Assembly: GCA_947178505.1 (NCBI GenBank)
Contig: CAMWYR010000022.1
Span: 1 to 34,275 of the forward strand
Source of the DNA: an uncultured Muribaculaceae bacterium
GTDB taxonomy: Bacteria; Bacteroidota; Bacteroidia; Bacteroidales; Muribaculaceae
Direction of reading: 5' to 3'
Length of the DNA: 34,275 bases
Part shown: positions 14,949 to 23,645 of the stretch, one piece after another
Numbering within the stretch: position 1 is the stretch's first letter
Layout: each line of letters opens with the position of its first letter
The notes under the pieces: generated by a model
The model's input: only the letters and a program-made list of their open reading frames with translations
What the model was told of the DNA's origin: nothing
Databases searched by the model: none
Made by a program: the position numbers and the translations under genes

Positions 14949-17579
14949 ATGCTTCCACCGACTGACAGAAAGACCGTTCTCTCCGGCATGTTCCGCGACT
15001 GGTATCTCGAATATGCCTCCTACGTAATCCTTGACCGTGCCGTCCCCCATATCGAGGATGGCCTTAAGCCCGTGCAGCGACGCATCCTGCACACCATGCA
15101 GCGACTCGACGACGGGCGCTTCAACAAGGTGGCGAATATCGTGGGACGCACGATGGCATTCCATCCGCACGGCGATGCGTCAATCGGCGATGCGCTCGTG
15201 AAGCTCGGTCAGAAGCAGATGCTCGTCGACACACAGGGAAACTGGGGAAACATCCTTACCGGCGACTCGGCGGCAGCTCCCCGTTATATTGAGGCGCGCT
15301 TGTCGGAATTTGCCATTGAGGCGGCATTCTCTCCTAAAATCACGGAATGGACTCCGAGCTATGACGGACGCGACAAGGAACCCGTGACGCTGCCAATGAA
15401 ATTCCCGTTGCTGCTCGCACAGGGCGTGGAGGGTATAGCCGTGGGACTCTCATCGAAAATTCTCCCCCACAACTTCAATGAGCTGCTTGATGCGGCTATC
15501 GACTGCCTTCACGACCGTCCGTTCCGTCTGCTTCCCGACTTCCAGACCGGCGGCCTTCTTGACGCCTCGAAATATAACGATGGCGCCCGCGGCGGTTCCG
15601 TAAAGGTGCGTGCAAAAATTGAAAAAATCGACAACAAGACCCTCGTCATCACCGAACTCCCCTTCGGCAAGACCACATCCACCCTTATCTCTTCCATCCT
15701 CTCCGCGATGGAGAAAGGGAAGATAAAGGTGCGTAAGGTCGACGACAACACATCGAAGGAGGCGCGCATCGTCGTGCATCTTCTCCCCGGCTCCAGCTCC
15801 GACAAGACCATCGACGCCCTCTACGCCTTCACCGACTGCGAGGTGTCGATTTCGCCCAACTGCTGCGTGATCCGCGATGACAAGCCGGAATTCCTCTCCG
15901 TCACCGAGATTCTCCGAGATTCCGTGACGCGCACCAAAGATATCCTCCGCCGCGAACTCGAGATTGCGCTAAGCGAAGCCCGTGAGTCGCAGCTTTTCGC
16001 ATCGCTGGAGAAGATTTTCATTGAGGAGCGTATGTATAAGGATAAGGAGATTGAGCAGGCTCCCGACATGGAGACGGCAATCCGACGCGTCGATAAATTG
16101 CTCGAGCCGTTCAAGGCAGGCTTCTTCCGCGAGATCAATGACGACGACCTCATCAGGCTCTGGGAGATAAAGATGGCACGCATCCTCAAATTCAATTCCC
16201 ATAAGGCCGATGAGAAAATCGCACGCCTCGATGCTGAGATCACGCGCCTGAGCCATGACATAGCGAACATAACGGAAACAACCGAGAAATGGTACCGCCA
16301 TCTTAAAGAAAAGTATGGCGACCAGTTCCCGCGTCTGACCACGATCCGCAACTTCGACTCGATCGAGGCCACGAAGGTGGCTGAAGCCAACCGTCGCCTG
16401 ATGTATGATGCCGAAGGCCAGTTTATAGGCACCGGTCTGAAGGAGGGAGAGTTCCTCTTCACATGCTCAGACCTCGATGATATCCTCGTAATCTACCGCG
16501 ACGGGTCGTACAAGATCGTCCGCGTGTCGGATAAGCTATATGTCGGCAAGTCGAAGAGCAATAAGATCATGCATATCGGGCTCTTCAAGAAGAACGATCG
16601 ACGCACCATCTATAACGTTATCTACCGCAACGGCAAGGGGGGCAACTATTATATGAAGCGCTGCTTCATCACAGGCCTTACCCGCGAGAAAGATTATGAC
16701 ATCACCAAAGGGCTTCCCGGCTCACGCATTGAGTGGCTCTCATGCAATCCCAACGGTGAAGCCGAGACGGTGAAGGTCTCGCTCATTGACGAGCCTAACG
16801 GTACCGGACGCCGTCCGCGCAACACGGAGCTAACAATCAACTTTGCCGATCAGCTGATCAAGGGCAAGGATTCGCTTGGAAATCTCGTTACAAAATTCAA
16901 GGTAAAAAATATTACCCTCGAGAAAAAGGGTTCATCGACGCTCGGCGGCCGCGAAGTATGGTTCGACCGCGATGTGCTGCGGCTTAACTACGACCGTCGC
17001 GGCGAGAGCCTCGGCGTGTTCCAGGGTGATGACAAGGTGCTGGTAATCACACGCAACGGTGAATATTTCACCTCAAGCTACGCCGATACAAACCACTATG
17101 AGGATAACATCCGGCTTATAGAGAAATTCGATCCCGAAAAGATCTGGACCCTCGCACTGCATGACAATGCTTTAGGCTATCCCTATCTGAAACGTTTTAA
17201 ATTCGAGGCCACCGTTAAGCCTCAGAGATTCCTGGGAGGCGACGAGGGAGGCGAACTTCTACTCCTCACCGACAAACCTGGCGCGCGGTTACTCGTTACG
17301 TTTGCCGGTGCCGATGAGGCGCGTCCTGCTCTCGAAGTGGATGCGGAGGAGTTTATAGCTCTCAAGTCGTTCAAGGCCAAGGGAAAGCGTCTCACCACCT
17401 TCACTATCGGGAAAATAGAGGACATCACCCCTGATCCCGATCCGGAAGAAGAGACCGCTCCCGATTCCATGGAGCAGGAGACCGAGTTGGATCCGGAGGA
17501 GGGCGTGATAGATGTGGAGGCAGAAGATGTGACGGAAGAGCCGGATGCGGAGCCTTCACTTTTCGCCGACCTCGACTGA
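14949..17579 (+). CDS. parC: DNA topoisomerase IV subunit A
   Basis: ParC is the cutting and rejoining subunit of topoisomerase IV, which decatenates daughter chromosomes. The 876-residue protein has D-G-L-K-P-V-Q-R-R-I-L at 37-47, H-P-H-G-D-A-S-I near 72-79, and the catalytic Tyr113 in A-A-P-R-Y-I-E. A coiled-coil stretch with K-M-A-R-I-L follows around 400-450, then a beta-pinwheel-like C-terminal domain and a very acidic tail of about 45 residues. The short N-terminus and the Y-A-S-Y-V-I-L-D-R-A-V-P segment fit Bacteroidota ParC rather than GyrA. No parE lies beside it in the window, so its partner is encoded elsewhere. The start was chosen for the family-typical short lead before M-F-R-D-W-Y. 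Confidence 0.93.
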   Translation: MLPPTDRKTVLSGMFRDWYLEYASYVILDRAVPHIEDGLKPVQRRILHTMQRLDDGRFNKVANIVGRTMAFHPHGDASIGDALVKLGQKQMLVDTQGNWGNILTGDSAAAPRYIEARLSEFAIEAAFSPKITEWTPSYDGRDKEPVTLPMKFPLLLAQGVEGIAVGLSSKILPHNFNELLDAAIDCLHDRPFRLLPDFQTGGLLDASKYNDGARGGSVKVRAKIEKIDNKTLVITELPFGKTTSTLISSILSAMEKGKIKVRKVDDNTSKEARIVVHLLPGSSSDKTIDALYAFTDCEVSISPNCCVIRDDKPEFLSVTEILRDSVTRTKDILRRELEIALSEARESQLFASLEKIFIEERMYKDKEIEQAPDMETAIRRVDKLLEPFKAGFFREINDDDLIRLWEIKMARILKFNSHKADEKIARLDAEITRLSHDIANITETTEKWYRHLKEKYGDQFPRLTTIRNFDSIEATKVAEANRRLMYDAEGQFIGTGLKEGEFLFTCSDLDDILVIYRDGSYKIVRVSDKLYVGKSKSNKIMHIGLFKKNDRRTIYNVIYRNGKGGNYYMKRCFITGLTREKDYDITKGLPGSRIEWLSCNPNGEAETVKVSLIDEPNGTGRRPRNTELTINFADQLIKGKDSLGNLVTKFKVKNITLEKKGSSTLGGREVWFDRDVLRLNYDRRGESLGVFQGDDKVLVITRNGEYFTSSYADTNHYEDNIRLIEKFDPEKIWTLALHDNALGYPYLKRFKFEATVKPQRFLGGDEGGELLLLTDKPGARLLVTFAGADEARPALEVDAEEFIALKSFKAKGKRLTTFTIGKIEDITPDPDPEEETAPDSMEQETELDPEEGVIDVEAEDVTEEPDAEPSLFADLD

Positions 17580-17634
17580 GAACGGGAAACCTGTTGATGA
17601 GCCACCGATGGGCAGTATAATAAATTATGTACGC

Positions 17635-18441
17635 ATGCGATATAGAATGAGACGCCTGATTACGGGCGCTATGCTGACGGCACAGACCATCATGACATTT
17701 GCCGCCACCCCGGATGAAACTACCGGGTCATCGCGGCCGATCACGTCGGTATATGCACTGGAGATAGGCTATGCGCGGGCGTTGTCGACTTATCTCTCGC
17801 CCCTCTATTATGAGGGAACCGACTATTCCCTGCAGGGAAGTTGGACAAAAGATTTCCAGCGCTGGAGCGATTGCTGCATCATGAGATTTGAGGGAGGTAT
17901 TGACTTTCAGAACCTTGAGAATCCCGTCGGGAATGCCTCAATGTACAACATTACGGGGAGATTCGGATGGGGATTGTCGTGGAAAAAAGAGTTCGCGACA
18001 TCGTGGCGCGTCACTGTGGGGCCGATGCTCGACATCTACGGGGGCGCTATGTATATTCCCCGCAACGGCAATAATCCGGTGACAGCGCTTGCGTCGGCCG
18101 GTATAGACGCCGCCGCCTCGCTCAGTTGGCGCGGAAGATGGGGACGTCTCCCCGTAGTTGTGGCCGACGAGGTACGTGTGCCGACAATCGGAGCATTCTT
18201 CTGCCCCGGTTACGGCGAATCATATTATGAGATATATCTGGGCAACCACCGCAATCTCGCGCACTGCGGATGGTGGGGAAATGCATTCGGCATCGACAAC
18301 CTGCTGAGCCTACGGATGGATCTGGGCAAGACAGGACTGCAGGTGGGCTACAGGTTCGATCTCCGTCAGTTCCGCGCCAATAATCTTGACACGCAGCTGC
18401 TTCGCCATGCGGTAAGCATCGCAGTTAGTCCCAACTACTGA
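17635..18441 (+). CDS. DUF3316 exported protein, probable beta-barrel
   Basis: The 268-residue protein has a basic start, a hydrophobic segment and an A-A cleavage region, consistent with a signal peptide of about 23 residues. The mature part has the DUF3316 opening (Y-A-L-E-I-G-Y-A-R-A-L-S-T-Y-L-S-P-L-Y-Y-E-G-T-D-Y-S-L-Q-G-S-W, given as separate key residues) and alternating aromatic/polar strands typical of small outer-membrane barrels; it ends in an aromatic residue. The frame is open back to 17545 inside parC, but starts at 17635 or 17647 give a proper signal peptide. Function is unknown. It follows parC by about 55 bases and converges with the next gene. Confidence 0.75.
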   Translation: MRYRMRRLITGAMLTAQTIMTFAATPDETTGSSRPITSVYALEIGYARALSTYLSPLYYEGTDYSLQGSWTKDFQRWSDCCIMRFEGGIDFQNLENPVGNASMYNITGRFGWGLSWKKEFATSWRVTVGPMLDIYGGAMYIPRNGNNPVTALASAGIDAAASLSWRGRWGRLPVVVADEVRVPTIGAFFCPGYGESYYEIYLGNHRNLAHCGWWGNAFGIDNLLSLRMDLGKTGLQVGYRFDLRQFRANNLDTQLLRHAVSIAVSPNY

Positions 18442-18449
18442 CGCCCGCA

Positions 18450-18704
18450 TCAGAGATTTTCGGCAAGCTCCGTCACCGCCTCGCGATCGGCGATCCATTC
18501 GCCGTCGGGGGTCATTTCTATCAGGTCCATCACCGGACATACATCCCAGTTGTCAGGGAGTTCCTCAGCCTCCTCGATCTCCATGAGATCGACCTTGCCG
18601 TTCTCCTTATCGATTACGACCTGAGCCTCCTCCCAGGCCTCGGGCTTACCGACATATTCCTCTACCATTGCGAGCACCATCAGCTCGAGTTCCTTCTTAT
18701 CCAT
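18450..18704 (-). CDS. Small acidic protein of unknown function
   Basis: This 84-residue, strongly acidic protein starts M-D-K-K-E-L-E-L with a predicted first helix, then a V-V-I-D-K-E-N-G-K-V-D strand pair, a run of Glu/Asp, and D-P-like P-D-G-E-W-I-A-D near the end. It has one Cys and no signal or membrane segment, so it is probably cytosolic. I do not recognise a named family. Codon use resembles its neighbours and the sequence is not low-complexity, so it is likely a real gene. It ends 8 bases from the convergent DUF3316 gene and lies downstream of a terminator, so it needs its own promoter, which I could not identify. Confidence 0.65.
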   Translation of the reverse strand: MDKKELELMVLAMVEEYVGKPEAWEEAQVVIDKENGKVDLMEIEEAEELPDNWDVCPVMDLIEMTPDGEWIADREAVTELAENL

Positions 18705-18771
18705 TGCTTTTCATTTTTTGTTTTACTCTGATATTCGGCGGCAACACGCCGCATATGAAATCTTTATTAAA

Positions 18772-18806
18772 AAAGGCCGCAACCTGTTCGGAAGGTTGCG
18801 GCCTTT
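18772..18806 (-). terminator. Intrinsic terminator after the BI-1 gene
   Basis: A perfect 14-base stem (18772-18785 with 18793-18806) encloses a 7-base loop. Read on the minus strand, the stem runs into a T-rich stretch. It starts 12 bases after the stop codon of the Bax-inhibitor-1 family gene. Confidence 0.85.
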
Positions 18807-18817
18807 ATAAATTGTCA

Positions 18818-19534
18818 TCAGTTGCGGTTTCCTACAATCCTGAGGATATAAAGGAAAAGATTTATAAAGTCAAGATAGAGGTTCATGGCGCCCATCGTAG
18901 CGAGTTTATCGGCCATCTGCGGATCGAGATTCGCAGCAGCGAGACGCTTCACTGTCTGAGTGTCCCAAGCGGTGAGGGCCACGAAGATGAGAACTCCGGC
19001 ATAGGTCACGATCCAGTAGAGCGTGCTGTTGGCCCAGAATATATTCACCACCGAAGCGATAATGAGACCGATAAGGGCCATCATCAGATAGTTGCCCATC
19101 GACGAGAGATCACGCTTGGTGAAGTAACCGTATACCGACATCGCGCCGAACGTGCCGGCAGTGATGAAGAATGTCGACGTAATCACGCTCATGCTGTAAG
19201 CCACGAATACGGCAGCCAGCGAGGCTCCCATAAGTGCCGAGAAGAGCAGGAAGCAGCCGAGCACGGCGCCCGTAGACATCCTGTTAAGACGGGAGGGGAT
19301 AATCCATGCCATCGCAATCATCACGATAAACATCCCGATATAGACAATCGAATGACCGTAGAAGAAGTAAAGGAGCGACGGACTTGAAGCCACTCCGAGG
19401 GCCACGAATGCCGATATGATGAGGCCGATGGTCATGCGCAGATAGACGCGCTTGAGCACAGAATTTGTCTGAGCCTGCACCGACACGCCACCGCCATAGG
19501 CAGGGGGCGTCACATTTTTGATATTATAATCCAT
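18818..19534 (-). CDS. Bax inhibitor-1/YccA family membrane protein
   Basis: The 238-residue protein has a short hydrophilic start followed by seven closely spaced hydrophobic segments, the layout of the BI-1/TMBIM (YccA, YetJ) family. Typical pieces are Y-L-R-M-T-I-G-L-I-I-S-A, I-Y-I-G-M-F-I-V-M-I-A-M, T-S-T-F-F-I-T-A-G-T-F-G-A-M-S, and W-D-T-Q-T-V-K-R-L near the C-terminus followed by A-L-N-L-Y-L-D-F-I-N-L-F-type residues. Family members are calcium-leak channels or modulators of FtsH-type proteases; the role here is unknown. It lies 85 bases downstream of argS on the same strand and could be read from the argS promoter. Confidence 0.92.
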   Translation of the reverse strand: MDYNIKNVTPPAYGGGVSVQAQTNSVLKRVYLRMTIGLIISAFVALGVASSPSLLYFFYGHSIVYIGMFIVMIAMAWIIPSRLNRMSTGAVLGCFLLFSALMGASLAAVFVAYSMSVITSTFFITAGTFGAMSVYGYFTKRDLSSMGNYLMMALIGLIIASVVNIFWANSTLYWIVTYAGVLIFVALTAWDTQTVKRLAAANLDPQMADKLATMGAMNLYLDFINLFLYILRIVGNRN

Positions 19535-19619
19535 AACTTTCTGTTTTAGTTCTGTTTTTAGTTTCTGTTATTTTGACAACCGGAGCTTCCGTTAGTTTAA
19601 AAAACATACGGATAAGTCA

Positions 19620-21404
19620 TCACATTCTCTCAGGCATCTCAATGCCGAGAAGCGACATGGCAGCCTTGAGCGTGCGAGCCGTTACGAGAGAGAGAACCAG
19701 TCGCGAGTCACGCACCTGCTTATTCTCCTCGCGAAGGATGGAATAATCGTGATAGAACTGATTATACTCCTTGGCGAGATCGTAGGCATAGTTGGCCACA
19801 AGAGCAGGAGAACAATTGGCGGCGGCATCCTCCACGACATTGCGGAAATCATCTATCTTGCGGATAAGCACGGCCTCTTTCTCGTTTGGTTCGGTAAGGG
19901 CGACGAGCGCAGCGGCGGCATCGAATCCCTCTGCCTTGCGCAGAAGCGAGCGGATGCGTGCGTAGGTGTACTGGATGAAAGGACCCGTATTGCCGTTGAA
20001 ATCAATTGATTCCTTGGGATTGAAGAGCATATTCTTGCGCGGGTCAACCTTAAGGAGGAAATATTTGAGCGCTCCCAGCCCTACCATACGGGCTACATCC
20101 GCAGCTTCCTCAGCCGGCATATCGGAAAAGCGCTCCGCGCTCATTTCGGCAGCCGACGCCACCATCGTATCGATAAGATCGTCGGCATCCACCACCGTGC
20201 CTTCACGGCTCTTCATCTTCCCCTCCGGCAACTCAACCATGCCATAAGAGAAGTGAGTCAGATCCTTACCCCACTTGAAGCCGAGACGGTCGAGAAGGAG
20301 CGAAAGCACCTGGAAATGGTAGTTCTGCTCATTACCGACCACATAGATCATGCGGTCGATAGGATAATCCTGATAACGCAGCTTGGCCGTACCGATATCC
20401 TGAGTCATATAGACGGAGGTTCCGTCGGTACGGAGGAGCAGTTTATGGTCGAGCCCCTCGTTGGTGAGATCGGCCCACACGGAACCATCCTCCTTGCGAT
20501 ACATCTTACCCTCTTCGAGGCCCTTGAGGACAAGATCCTTACCTTCGAGGTAGGTGTCGGATTCGTAGTAAATCTTATCGAAGTCGACGCCCAGGCGACG
20601 GTAGGTCTCGTCAAAGCCGGCGTAGACCCAGGAATTCATCATCTCCCAGAGTTTACGCACCTCCTCGTCGCCCTGCTCCCACTTGCGGAGCATCTCGCGG
20701 GCTTCCGCCATCAGCTGCGACTGCTCCTTAGCCTCTTCTTCCGATAGGCCCTTCTCCTCCATGAGACTCTTCACCTCATCCTTGAAGTGCTTGTCGAAGG
20801 CCACGTAGAAGTCGCCGATAAGATGGTCGCCTTTCTTACCCGTCGATTCAGGAGTGGCGCCGTCACCCCACTTCTTCCAGGCAAGCATCGACTTGCAGAT
20901 ATGGATTCCGCGGTCGTTGACGATATTCGTCTTCACCACGCGGTTGCCGTCGGCAGCAAGAATCGTGGCGAGTGAATAACCAAGCAGATTATTACGCACG
21001 TGGCCGAGGTGGAGGGGCTTGTTGGTGTTGGGGCTTGAATATTCCACCATCACAAGCGGGCTCTTCTCATCAGCCTTCTTGAATCCGAAATCTTCATCGG
21101 ATGCGATCGAAGCCAGAAGATCAGCCCAATAACGCTTGCTGACAGAGAGATTCAGGAATCCCTTGACAGCATTATATTTCTCTACTGCCTGCACGTTGGC
21201 CACCATCCACTCGCCTATCTCGTTGGCTGTGGCTTCGGGACTCTTACGCGACTTCTTGAGCACCGGGAAGACGACAACCGTCATATCGCCTTCAAACTCC
21301 TTTTTCGTAGCCGAAGGACGGAGCGCCGCCTCATCGACATCTGCGCCATAAAGGGCCTTTACCGCATCGGCAGCCCCCCTGGCGAGGATATTTTCTATTG
21401 TCAT
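19620..21404 (-). CDS. argS: Arginine-tRNA ligase
   Basis: ArgRS charges tRNA-Arg. The 594-residue class I enzyme has an N-terminal additional domain, the HIGH-type motif S-P-N-T-N-K-P-L-H-L-G-H, the K-M-K-S-R-E-G-T-V-V region in the KMSKS position, and the helical anticodon-binding domain (Y-A-R-I-R-S-L-L-R-K through E-Y-N-Q-F-Y-H-D-Y). The C-terminus ends in L-G-I-E-M-P-E-R-M as usual. The start follows a clear promoter by about 32 bases. Confidence 0.97.
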   Translation of the reverse strand: MTIENILARGAADAVKALYGADVDEAALRPSATKKEFEGDMTVVVFPVLKKSRKSPEATANEIGEWMVANVQAVEKYNAVKGFLNLSVSKRYWADLLASIASDEDFGFKKADEKSPLVMVEYSSPNTNKPLHLGHVRNNLLGYSLATILAADGNRVVKTNIVNDRGIHICKSMLAWKKWGDGATPESTGKKGDHLIGDFYVAFDKHFKDEVKSLMEEKGLSEEEAKEQSQLMAEAREMLRKWEQGDEEVRKLWEMMNSWVYAGFDETYRRLGVDFDKIYYESDTYLEGKDLVLKGLEEGKMYRKEDGSVWADLTNEGLDHKLLLRTDGTSVYMTQDIGTAKLRYQDYPIDRMIYVVGNEQNYHFQVLSLLLDRLGFKWGKDLTHFSYGMVELPEGKMKSREGTVVDADDLIDTMVASAAEMSAERFSDMPAEEAADVARMVGLGALKYFLLKVDPRKNMLFNPKESIDFNGNTGPFIQYTYARIRSLLRKAEGFDAAAALVALTEPNEKEAVLIRKIDDFRNVVEDAAANCSPALVANYAYDLAKEYNQFYHDYSILREENKQVRDSRLVLSLVTARTLKAAMSLLGIEMPERM

Positions 21405-21441
21405 TCTTTGATTGAATCAGTGGTTACACACAATAATAACG

Positions 21442-21449
21442 CAAATTTA
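21442..21449 (-). promoter_or_regulatory. argS -7 promoter box
   Basis: On the minus strand this reads TAAATTTG, a perfect TAnnTTTG match. The implied start near 21436 leaves a leader of about 32 bases to the argS ATG. The -33 element is not clear. Confidence 0.6.
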
Positions 21450-21542
21450 ATAAATTAATTTCTATTCCCGGCCTTTCTGCAATATTGCAATAATCTTTAT
21501 CGCCGTTTTTTCGGATTCCTTCCACACTCCGGCCATCGATAC

Positions 21543-21622
21543 GCAAGCAGGGCACACCGGAAGCGGCATGCCCTGCTTGTCTGTTATGGCTGCATTCCGG
21601 CAGATGATTTAATCTGCCGGAA
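21543..21622 (-). terminator. Two tandem hairpins after the HU gene
   Basis: On the minus strand the first hairpin pairs 21612-21622 with 21595-21605 (11 perfect pairs, 6-base loop). The second pairs 21569-21579 with 21544-21554 (11 perfect pairs, 14-base loop). Both lie in the 242-base spacer between HU and argS. Neither is followed by a T-run, so they may protect the HU mRNA end or work in tandem as terminators. Confidence 0.55.
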
Positions 21623-21646
21623 GAAAACCTGCGTCGCTGCTGATTC

Positions 21647-21910
21647 TTACTTGCCGAGACCGTCGGCGGGTTTGAACTTCACGACCTTGCGAGCTGCAAT
21701 CGTGATCTTCTCCTTGGTCTTGGGGTTGATACCCGTGCGCTCCGGCTTCTCCTGCATTGCGAATGTGCCGAAACCGATAAGCTGCACCTTGTCGTCATTG
21801 CTGAGAGCCTGCTCTATTGATTCGAGAACTGCGTCTACCGCCTTCTTGGCGTCTACTTTATTGAGCGATGCCTTCGCTGCAACTTCGTTTACTAAATCTG
21901 TCTTATTCAT
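21647..21910 (-). CDS. HU-family DNA-binding protein
   Basis: HU is a small nucleoid protein that binds and bends DNA as a dimer. The 87-residue protein has the full fold: M-N-K-T-D-L-V-N-E-V-A at the start, the A-V-D-A-V-L-E-S-I helix, L-I-G-F-G-T-F-A, the DNA-contacting arm with R-T-G-I-N-P-K-T-K-E-K-I-T-I, and A-R-K-V-V-K-F-K-P near the end. It is transcribed from its own consensus promoter with a leader of about 85 bases, as expected for an abundant protein. Confidence 0.97.
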   Translation of the reverse strand: MNKTDLVNEVAAKASLNKVDAKKAVDAVLESIEQALSNDDKVQLIGFGTFAMQEKPERTGINPKTKEKITIAARKVVKFKPADGLGK

Positions 21911-22001
21911 AATCTGTATATATTGGGTTATTTTCCTGCTTCAATCGTAATCTCCTTTCAGACGGGCATAATGTCGCCACTCCCGGGGAGATTTATATCC
22001 A

Positions 22002-22032
22002 CAAATTTACTACTTTCTTAATGATTAACAAA
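22002..22032 (-). promoter_or_regulatory. HU gene promoter (canonical Bacteroidota)
   Basis: On the minus strand TTTG (22029-22032) is followed after 19 bases by TAAATTTG (22002-22009), matching both promoter boxes perfectly. Transcription would start near 21995. Confidence 0.8.
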
Positions 22033-22128
22033 CTAATCTGGTATTTTTTATGTCTGCACTCTAATTTTTATTATTTTTTTGCGCATTTTACTGATTTCTG
22101 TCACCCTTGATCAATTGTCAGCACATGA

Positions 22129-22770
22129 TCAGCGTTGCTCCCGATGATAGTTGATAAAGATCATATAATCGCCGTGCGCATTGATCCTGAAGGGCGACGA
22201 AGAGACTTCATTGAGGGTACCCTCCCACCAGTTGACAAAGTCGCGCAACGGATAACGCAGGCCATCTGACGTCATTCCCGTCGCTCCGAAACTAAAAACC
22301 GATACCTGCTCGCCCGGGGAGCAGTCAAACTCCATATCTCCGCGACAGGGAATGAATACGCCATAATCCGTATATGCCCGCACCTCCAGGCCGCGACGCA
22401 TATATTCTATGAGCAGGCTGATGTTGCCCAGAGTGTGATCCTCGCGCAGACCGGTGGCTCCAAGGATGACAATACGGTTCACATCATGCCCCACGAGATA
22501 TTCCACCGCCTTAGTCTGGTCGTTGGTTTCCTGATCGGGGTTGCGCCGTATGATCTCGGCATAGTTGCGTCGCACATCCTGCGACATCGAGTCACAGTCG
22601 CCGACAATGCGCCAGGGCACGCGGCCCGTGGCAAGAAACCTATCGGCCGCTCCATCGCAGCACACCACCGGCAGCCCTCCATCAAGCCAGCGCAACGCCT
22701 CAGGGCTCTCCGGGAATGCCCCGGCATCCATTATGACGGCCTCAGCCGCGAATTCTCCTGCATCCACCAT
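22129..22770 (-). CDS. Thiamine diphosphokinase
   Basis: This enzyme transfers a diphosphate from ATP to thiamine, making thiamine diphosphate. The 213-residue protein has the family signatures V-V-C-C-D-G-A-A-D, I-V-G-D-C-D-S-M, D-Q-E-T-N-D-Q-T-K-A-V-E-Y (acidic metal-binding part) and I-L-G-A-T-G-L-R-E-D-H-T-L-G-N. The C-terminal half carries the thiamine-binding beta-sandwich with a G-E-Q-V-S-V-F-S-F segment and S-S-S-P-F-R-I. It follows the transporter gene with a 15-base gap, suggesting an uptake-then-activation operon. It corresponds to the single-enzyme salvage route of thiamine rather than the ThiE/ThiL route. Confidence 0.93.
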   Translation of the reverse strand: MVDAGEFAAEAVIMDAGAFPESPEALRWLDGGLPVVCCDGAADRFLATGRVPWRIVGDCDSMSQDVRRNYAEIIRRNPDQETNDQTKAVEYLVGHDVNRIVILGATGLREDHTLGNISLLIEYMRRGLEVRAYTDYGVFIPCRGDMEFDCSPGEQVSVFSFGATGMTSDGLRYPLRDFVNWWEGTLNEVSSSPFRINAHGDYMIFINYHREQR

Positions 22771-22785
22771 AATTTCATCATCTTA

Positions 22786-23415
22786 TCAGTTCAACACTTT
22801 TCCTGCCGTCAAACGGCTCCAATTCCGGAAGCCGGCCACAGCTATTATAGCATAAAGGAGATATAACCCCGCCGTGAATGGAAGTCCTTTATAATAATAA
22901 AGTGCGACGCACGCCACATCGACTACCATCCATACGAGCCACTGCTCGAGATACTTGCGCGCCAGCATCCAGAGGGCCACGATGCTGAGCGCTGTCGTAA
23001 AGCCATCGGCCCAGGGCACGGTGCTGTCGGTGAACGTGGCGAGGGCCCATCCGATCGTCATCGTCAGAAACAGAGTTGTCGCACTAAGCAGCAGCCATTG
23101 CGCACGCGGAGTGCGCCTGATTTCAACCGCCTGCTTATCCTCCGGTGGCACCCTGTCGCTGTCGGGGCGCCCTCCATGCGAGACCTCCGTGCGCTCACGT
23201 CTGCGGGGCATCAGCCAGCAGATGAGGCCGTAGATCGACGCCACGATGTAATAGACGCTGATCGCCAGATCAGCATAGAGGCCTGCATCATAATAGACCT
23301 TCAGGTAAATGGCCGGCATCGCGATGCTCGCCACCCAGAGCCACGCGCTTGCCCGATATTCGAGCCAGAGGTAAATGAGGCCGAGCGCAACGCCCGCTAT
23401 CTCAAGGTAATTCAT
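22786..23415 (-). CDS. PnuC-family transporter, probable thiamine transporter PnuT
   Basis: The 209-residue integral membrane protein has the PnuC-type pattern: E-I-A-G-V-A-L-G-L-I-Y-L-W-L-E at the start, V-Y-Y-I-V-A-S-I-Y-G-L-I-C-W, then a charged cytoplasmic loop (about 72-108), and Y-L-E-Q-W-L-V-W-M-V-V-D-V-A followed by L-Y-L-L-Y-A-I-I-A-V-A-G-F-R-N-W. PnuC proteins carry nicotinamide riboside; homologues beside thiamine diphosphokinase are known to carry thiamine (PnuT). The neighbour at 22129-22770 makes thiamine the likelier substrate. I searched the upstream spacer for a TPP riboswitch and saw none. Confidence 0.85.
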   Translation of the reverse strand: MNYLEIAGVALGLIYLWLEYRASAWLWVASIAMPAIYLKVYYDAGLYADLAISVYYIVASIYGLICWLMPRRRERTEVSHGGRPDSDRVPPEDKQAVEIRRTPRAQWLLLSATTLFLTMTIGWALATFTDSTVPWADGFTTALSIVALWMLARKYLEQWLVWMVVDVACVALYYYKGLPFTAGLYLLYAIIAVAGFRNWSRLTAGKVLN

Positions 23416-23645
23416 ATCTAAGGCTATTCAAGTCTTATGCTCTTAGGAGCTATTACAGAAGCTGTTGATTCGTGCCGACAACTTCAATAAGAGTAGTAAA
23501 AAAATGGTTAACTACGTTGTCATAACAAACATAAATGGCGAATTGTGCGTTATCATTATGGATAATTATGTGTGTTCACCCCATTGCTCCGGCACCCGGA
23601 GGAAGGGAGGGCTCGATGTTATCATGCCAATTAACATCTCGACTA

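Noticed and set aside
23535..23645. N-terminal extension of the rhomboid protein
   Set aside because: The extra 37 residues are Cys/Pro-rich and unlike rhomboid N-termini; the ATG at 23646 gives the standard form.
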